A stretch of DNA of 64,000 bases from Actinoallomurus bryophytorum (GTDB taxonomy: Bacteria; Actinomycetota; Actinomycetes; Streptosporangiales; Streptosporangiaceae). Below are positions 62,611 through 64,000 of the stretch, piece after piece (position 1 is the stretch's first letter; the number at the start of each line of letters is the position of its first letter). A program made the position numbers and the translations under genes. The stretch is taken from assembly GCF_006716425.1 (NCBI RefSeq), contig NZ_VFOZ01000001.1, positions 186,001 through 250,000 on the forward strand, in the 5' to 3' direction. The notes under the pieces were generated by a model. The model did no database searches, had not been told where the DNA came from, and worked only from the letters and a program-made list of their open reading frames with translations.

Positions 62611-64000
62611 GCCAGACGGTCCGCTGATCGCCGATATCGACGCCGAGCGCGCGGTGCTCGGCGCGTGCATGACCTCGGCCGCGGCTGTCGAGCGGGCCAT
62701 CGACGTCCTCGACGGCTCGGACGACTTCGTGCGGCCCGCACACCGGATGATCTGGCGGGCGCTGGTCGACCTCACCGTGACCGGCCGACCGACCGACCCG
62801 GTAGTCCTGCGGGACGAACTGCGACGCCGCGGCGAGATCGCGCGTGTGGGCGAGGGCGCCTACCTCGCCGAGCTGTACGCCGTCGCGCCGCCGGGTGTGG
62901 AGATCGAGTATCACGCGGGCATCGTCGCCGGACTCGGCACGCGCCGCCGCGCGCTGGAGGTCGTCGAGCACGCCCGGCAGCGGCTGCAGAGCCCAGAGGC
63001 GGACGCGGCCGAGGTCGTCACCGACGTCATCGCCGCCCTCGATCTGACTCGACAGGAGCGCGCGGGCGCACTCGGCGGGCCGGAGTTCATCCTCCTCGAC
63101 GACTTCCTCGCCGTGGAGGATGAGCCGGCGTTCTACCGCGTTGACGGTCTCTGGCCGGTCGGTGGCCGGATCGTGGCCGCCGCACAGTTCAAGGCCGGGA
63201 AGACGACCATGCGGGACAACGTCGTGCGGGCCCTGGTCGACAAGGAGGAGTTCCTCGGCGCGTTCAGCGTCACCCCGCCCGAGGGCCGCGTCGTCATCAT
63301 CGACAACGAGCTCGACGAACGCATGCTCCGCCGCTGGCTCCGCGATCAGGGCATCGTGAACACCCGGCAGGTGGCCGTCCTGTCGCTGCGAGGGAAGGTC
63401 GGCACGTTCGACCTACGCGACCGCGCCGGCCGGGCCCGCTGGGCGACGAAGCTCCGCGCCATCGAGGCCAGCGTCGTCATCCTCGATTGCCTCCGCCCCG
63501 TCCTCGACGCGCTCGGCCTGAGCGAGGACAAGGACGCCGGACAGTTCCTCGTCGCCTTCGACGCACTCCTCGATGAGGCCGGCGTGTCCGAGGGCCTGGT
63601 GAACCACCACATGGGCCACAACGGCGAACGCTCCCGAGGAGACAGCCGCATCCTCGACTGGCCCGACGTCACGTGGCGCCTCGTACGCGAGAAAGGCGAG
63701 GACGGCGAGACGCTCGCCGACGCGCGCCGCTACTTCTCCGCGTACGGCCGCGACGTCGACGTACCCGAGGGCCTGCTGACCTACGACCAGCCGCACCGAC
63801 GCCTCCTGCTCGCCGGCGGCACGCGCCGAGAGACCGCGGCCGATGCCGTGATCCCGGACATCCTCGACTACCTCACCGGGAACCCGGGCGCGTCCGGGCG
63901 CGCCGTCGAGTCGGCGCTGAGCCCGCACCCGCATAAGCGGCTCGACGTCCGTACGGCGCTCCGCCGGGCCATCGGACAGGGAAAGGTCGACACGGCGGAG
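62600..64000 (+). CDS. Replication-type protein: DnaB N-terminal domain fused to RecA-like ATPase, 3' end beyond window
   Basis: 467 codons are open from GTG 62600 to the window end without a stop. Residues about 11-125 match the DnaB N-terminal helical domain (DIDAERAVLGACM, then RPAHRMIWRALVDL, then GEGAYLAELY). From about residue 180 a RepA/AAA_25-like ATPase begins, with Walker A AAAQFKAGKTT, Walker B ASVVILDCLRP and VNHHMGHNGERSRGDSRILDWPDVTW near the end of the core. It is probably the element's replicative helicase or initiator. No primase motif is seen in the visible part. Confidence 0.85.
   Translation, partial: MTSEPDGPLIADIDAERAVLGACMTSAAAVERAIDVLDGSDDFVRPAHRMIWRALVDLTVTGRPTDPVVLRDELRRRGEIARVGEGAYLAELYAVAPPGVEIEYHAGIVAGLGTRRRALEVVEHARQRLQSPEADAAEVVTDVIAALDLTRQERAGALGGPEFILLDDFLAVEDEPAFYRVDGLWPVGGRIVAAAQFKAGKTTMRDNVVRALVDKEEFLGAFSVTPPEGRVVIIDNELDERMLRRWLRDQGIVNTRQVAVLSLRGKVGTFDLRDRAGRARWATKLRAIEASVVILDCLRPVLDALGLSEDKDAGQFLVAFDALLDEAGVSEGLVNHHMGHNGERSRGDSRILDWPDVTWRLVREKGEDGETLADARRYFSAYGRDVDVPEGLLTYDQPHRRLLLAGGTRRETAADAVIPDILDYLTGNPGASGRAVESALSPHPHKRLDVRTALRRAIGQGKVDTAE

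Larger units (their letters stand above)
60384..64000. mobile_element. Integrative element (AICE- or satellite-like), left part
   Basis: From the glnA terminator to the window end lie a tyrosine recombinase and an XRE regulator (minus), a divergent control region with paired palindromes, an excisionase-like gene, a small ORF and a DnaB-N/ATPase fusion (plus). No tRNA gene is seen at the left edge; the insertion point appears to be at the glnA 3' end. The right end is outside the window, so size, attR and cargo are unknown. Confidence 0.8.

Overview
This window is high-GC DNA from an actinomycete chromosome. Supporting signs are GTG/TTG starts, GTGA start-stop overlaps, an aa3/bcc respiratory supercomplex locus, PspAA/PspAB proteins, PimB-type mannosyltransferase, GlnR boxes before glnA and actinobacterial DUF3043/DUF4191 proteins. 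The gene order (fadD, pimB, NlpC/P60 hydrolases, DEDD exonuclease, trpD, ctaE-qcrCAB, ctaCD, adoK, erpA, cobS, pepA, sucB, TIGR01777, lipB, DUF4191, RDD, glnA) follows, from memory, the Mycobacterium tuberculosis Rv2187-Rv2220 stretch. Lineage-specific genes are inserted. The exact genus cannot be read from the sequence; a Streptosporangiales-like organism is a guess.

Region by region. 1-6.1 kb: acyl-CoA ligase (cut by the window edge), PimB, an acetate-transporter-like protein and two coupled membrane metalloprotease-like genes. 6.1-9.4 kb: three secreted NlpC/P60 peptidoglycan hydrolases behind two c-di-AMP (ydaO-type) riboswitches. 9.4-14.1 kb: a small CxxC protein, a NYN-domain protein, a DEDD exonuclease/GIY-YIG fusion, a rhomboid protease and a stand-alone AsnC-type ligand-binding domain. 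14.1-15.9 kb: a gene-poor stretch with 104-bp tandem repeats and a decayed gene fragment. 15.9-26.3 kb: the respiratory chain (qcrB, qcrA, qcrC, ctaE; ctaF, ctaD, ctaC), interrupted by a receiver-like gene, trpD and an L,D-transpeptidase lipoprotein. 26.4-31.3 kb: sulfur-transfer, adenosine kinase, Fe-S carrier and quinolinate synthase genes, with a minisatellite at 28.05-28.32 kb. 31.5-40.7 kb: SDR/LysR pair, the PspA-PspAA-HtpX-PspAB envelope-stress operon, an aldo/keto reductase, a MASE1 protein and a DsbA-like protein. 40.7-47.4 kb: a cobalamin riboswitch ahead of a cobalt-type ECF transporter and cobU/cobS, then a marR gene. 47.6-60.4 kb: pepA, lpd, sucB, TIGR01777, peptidase E, lipB, several small-family genes and glnA. 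lipA, normally beside lipB, is missing from this interval.

60.38-64.0 kb: the left end of an integrative element abutting glnA. It encodes a tyrosine recombinase and an XRE-type regulator on the minus strand. These diverge from an excisionase-like gene, a small ORF and a DnaB-N/ATPase fusion on the plus strand that runs off the window. The layout resembles actinomycete integrative elements (AICEs) or phage satellites. It is the most likely place in the window for undescribed biology.

Recurrent regulatory themes seen directly in the bases: many genes look leaderless (TANNNT 6-8 nt before the start codon), many gene ends carry perfect hairpins, and transport and cofactor genes are coupled through overlapping GTGA codons.
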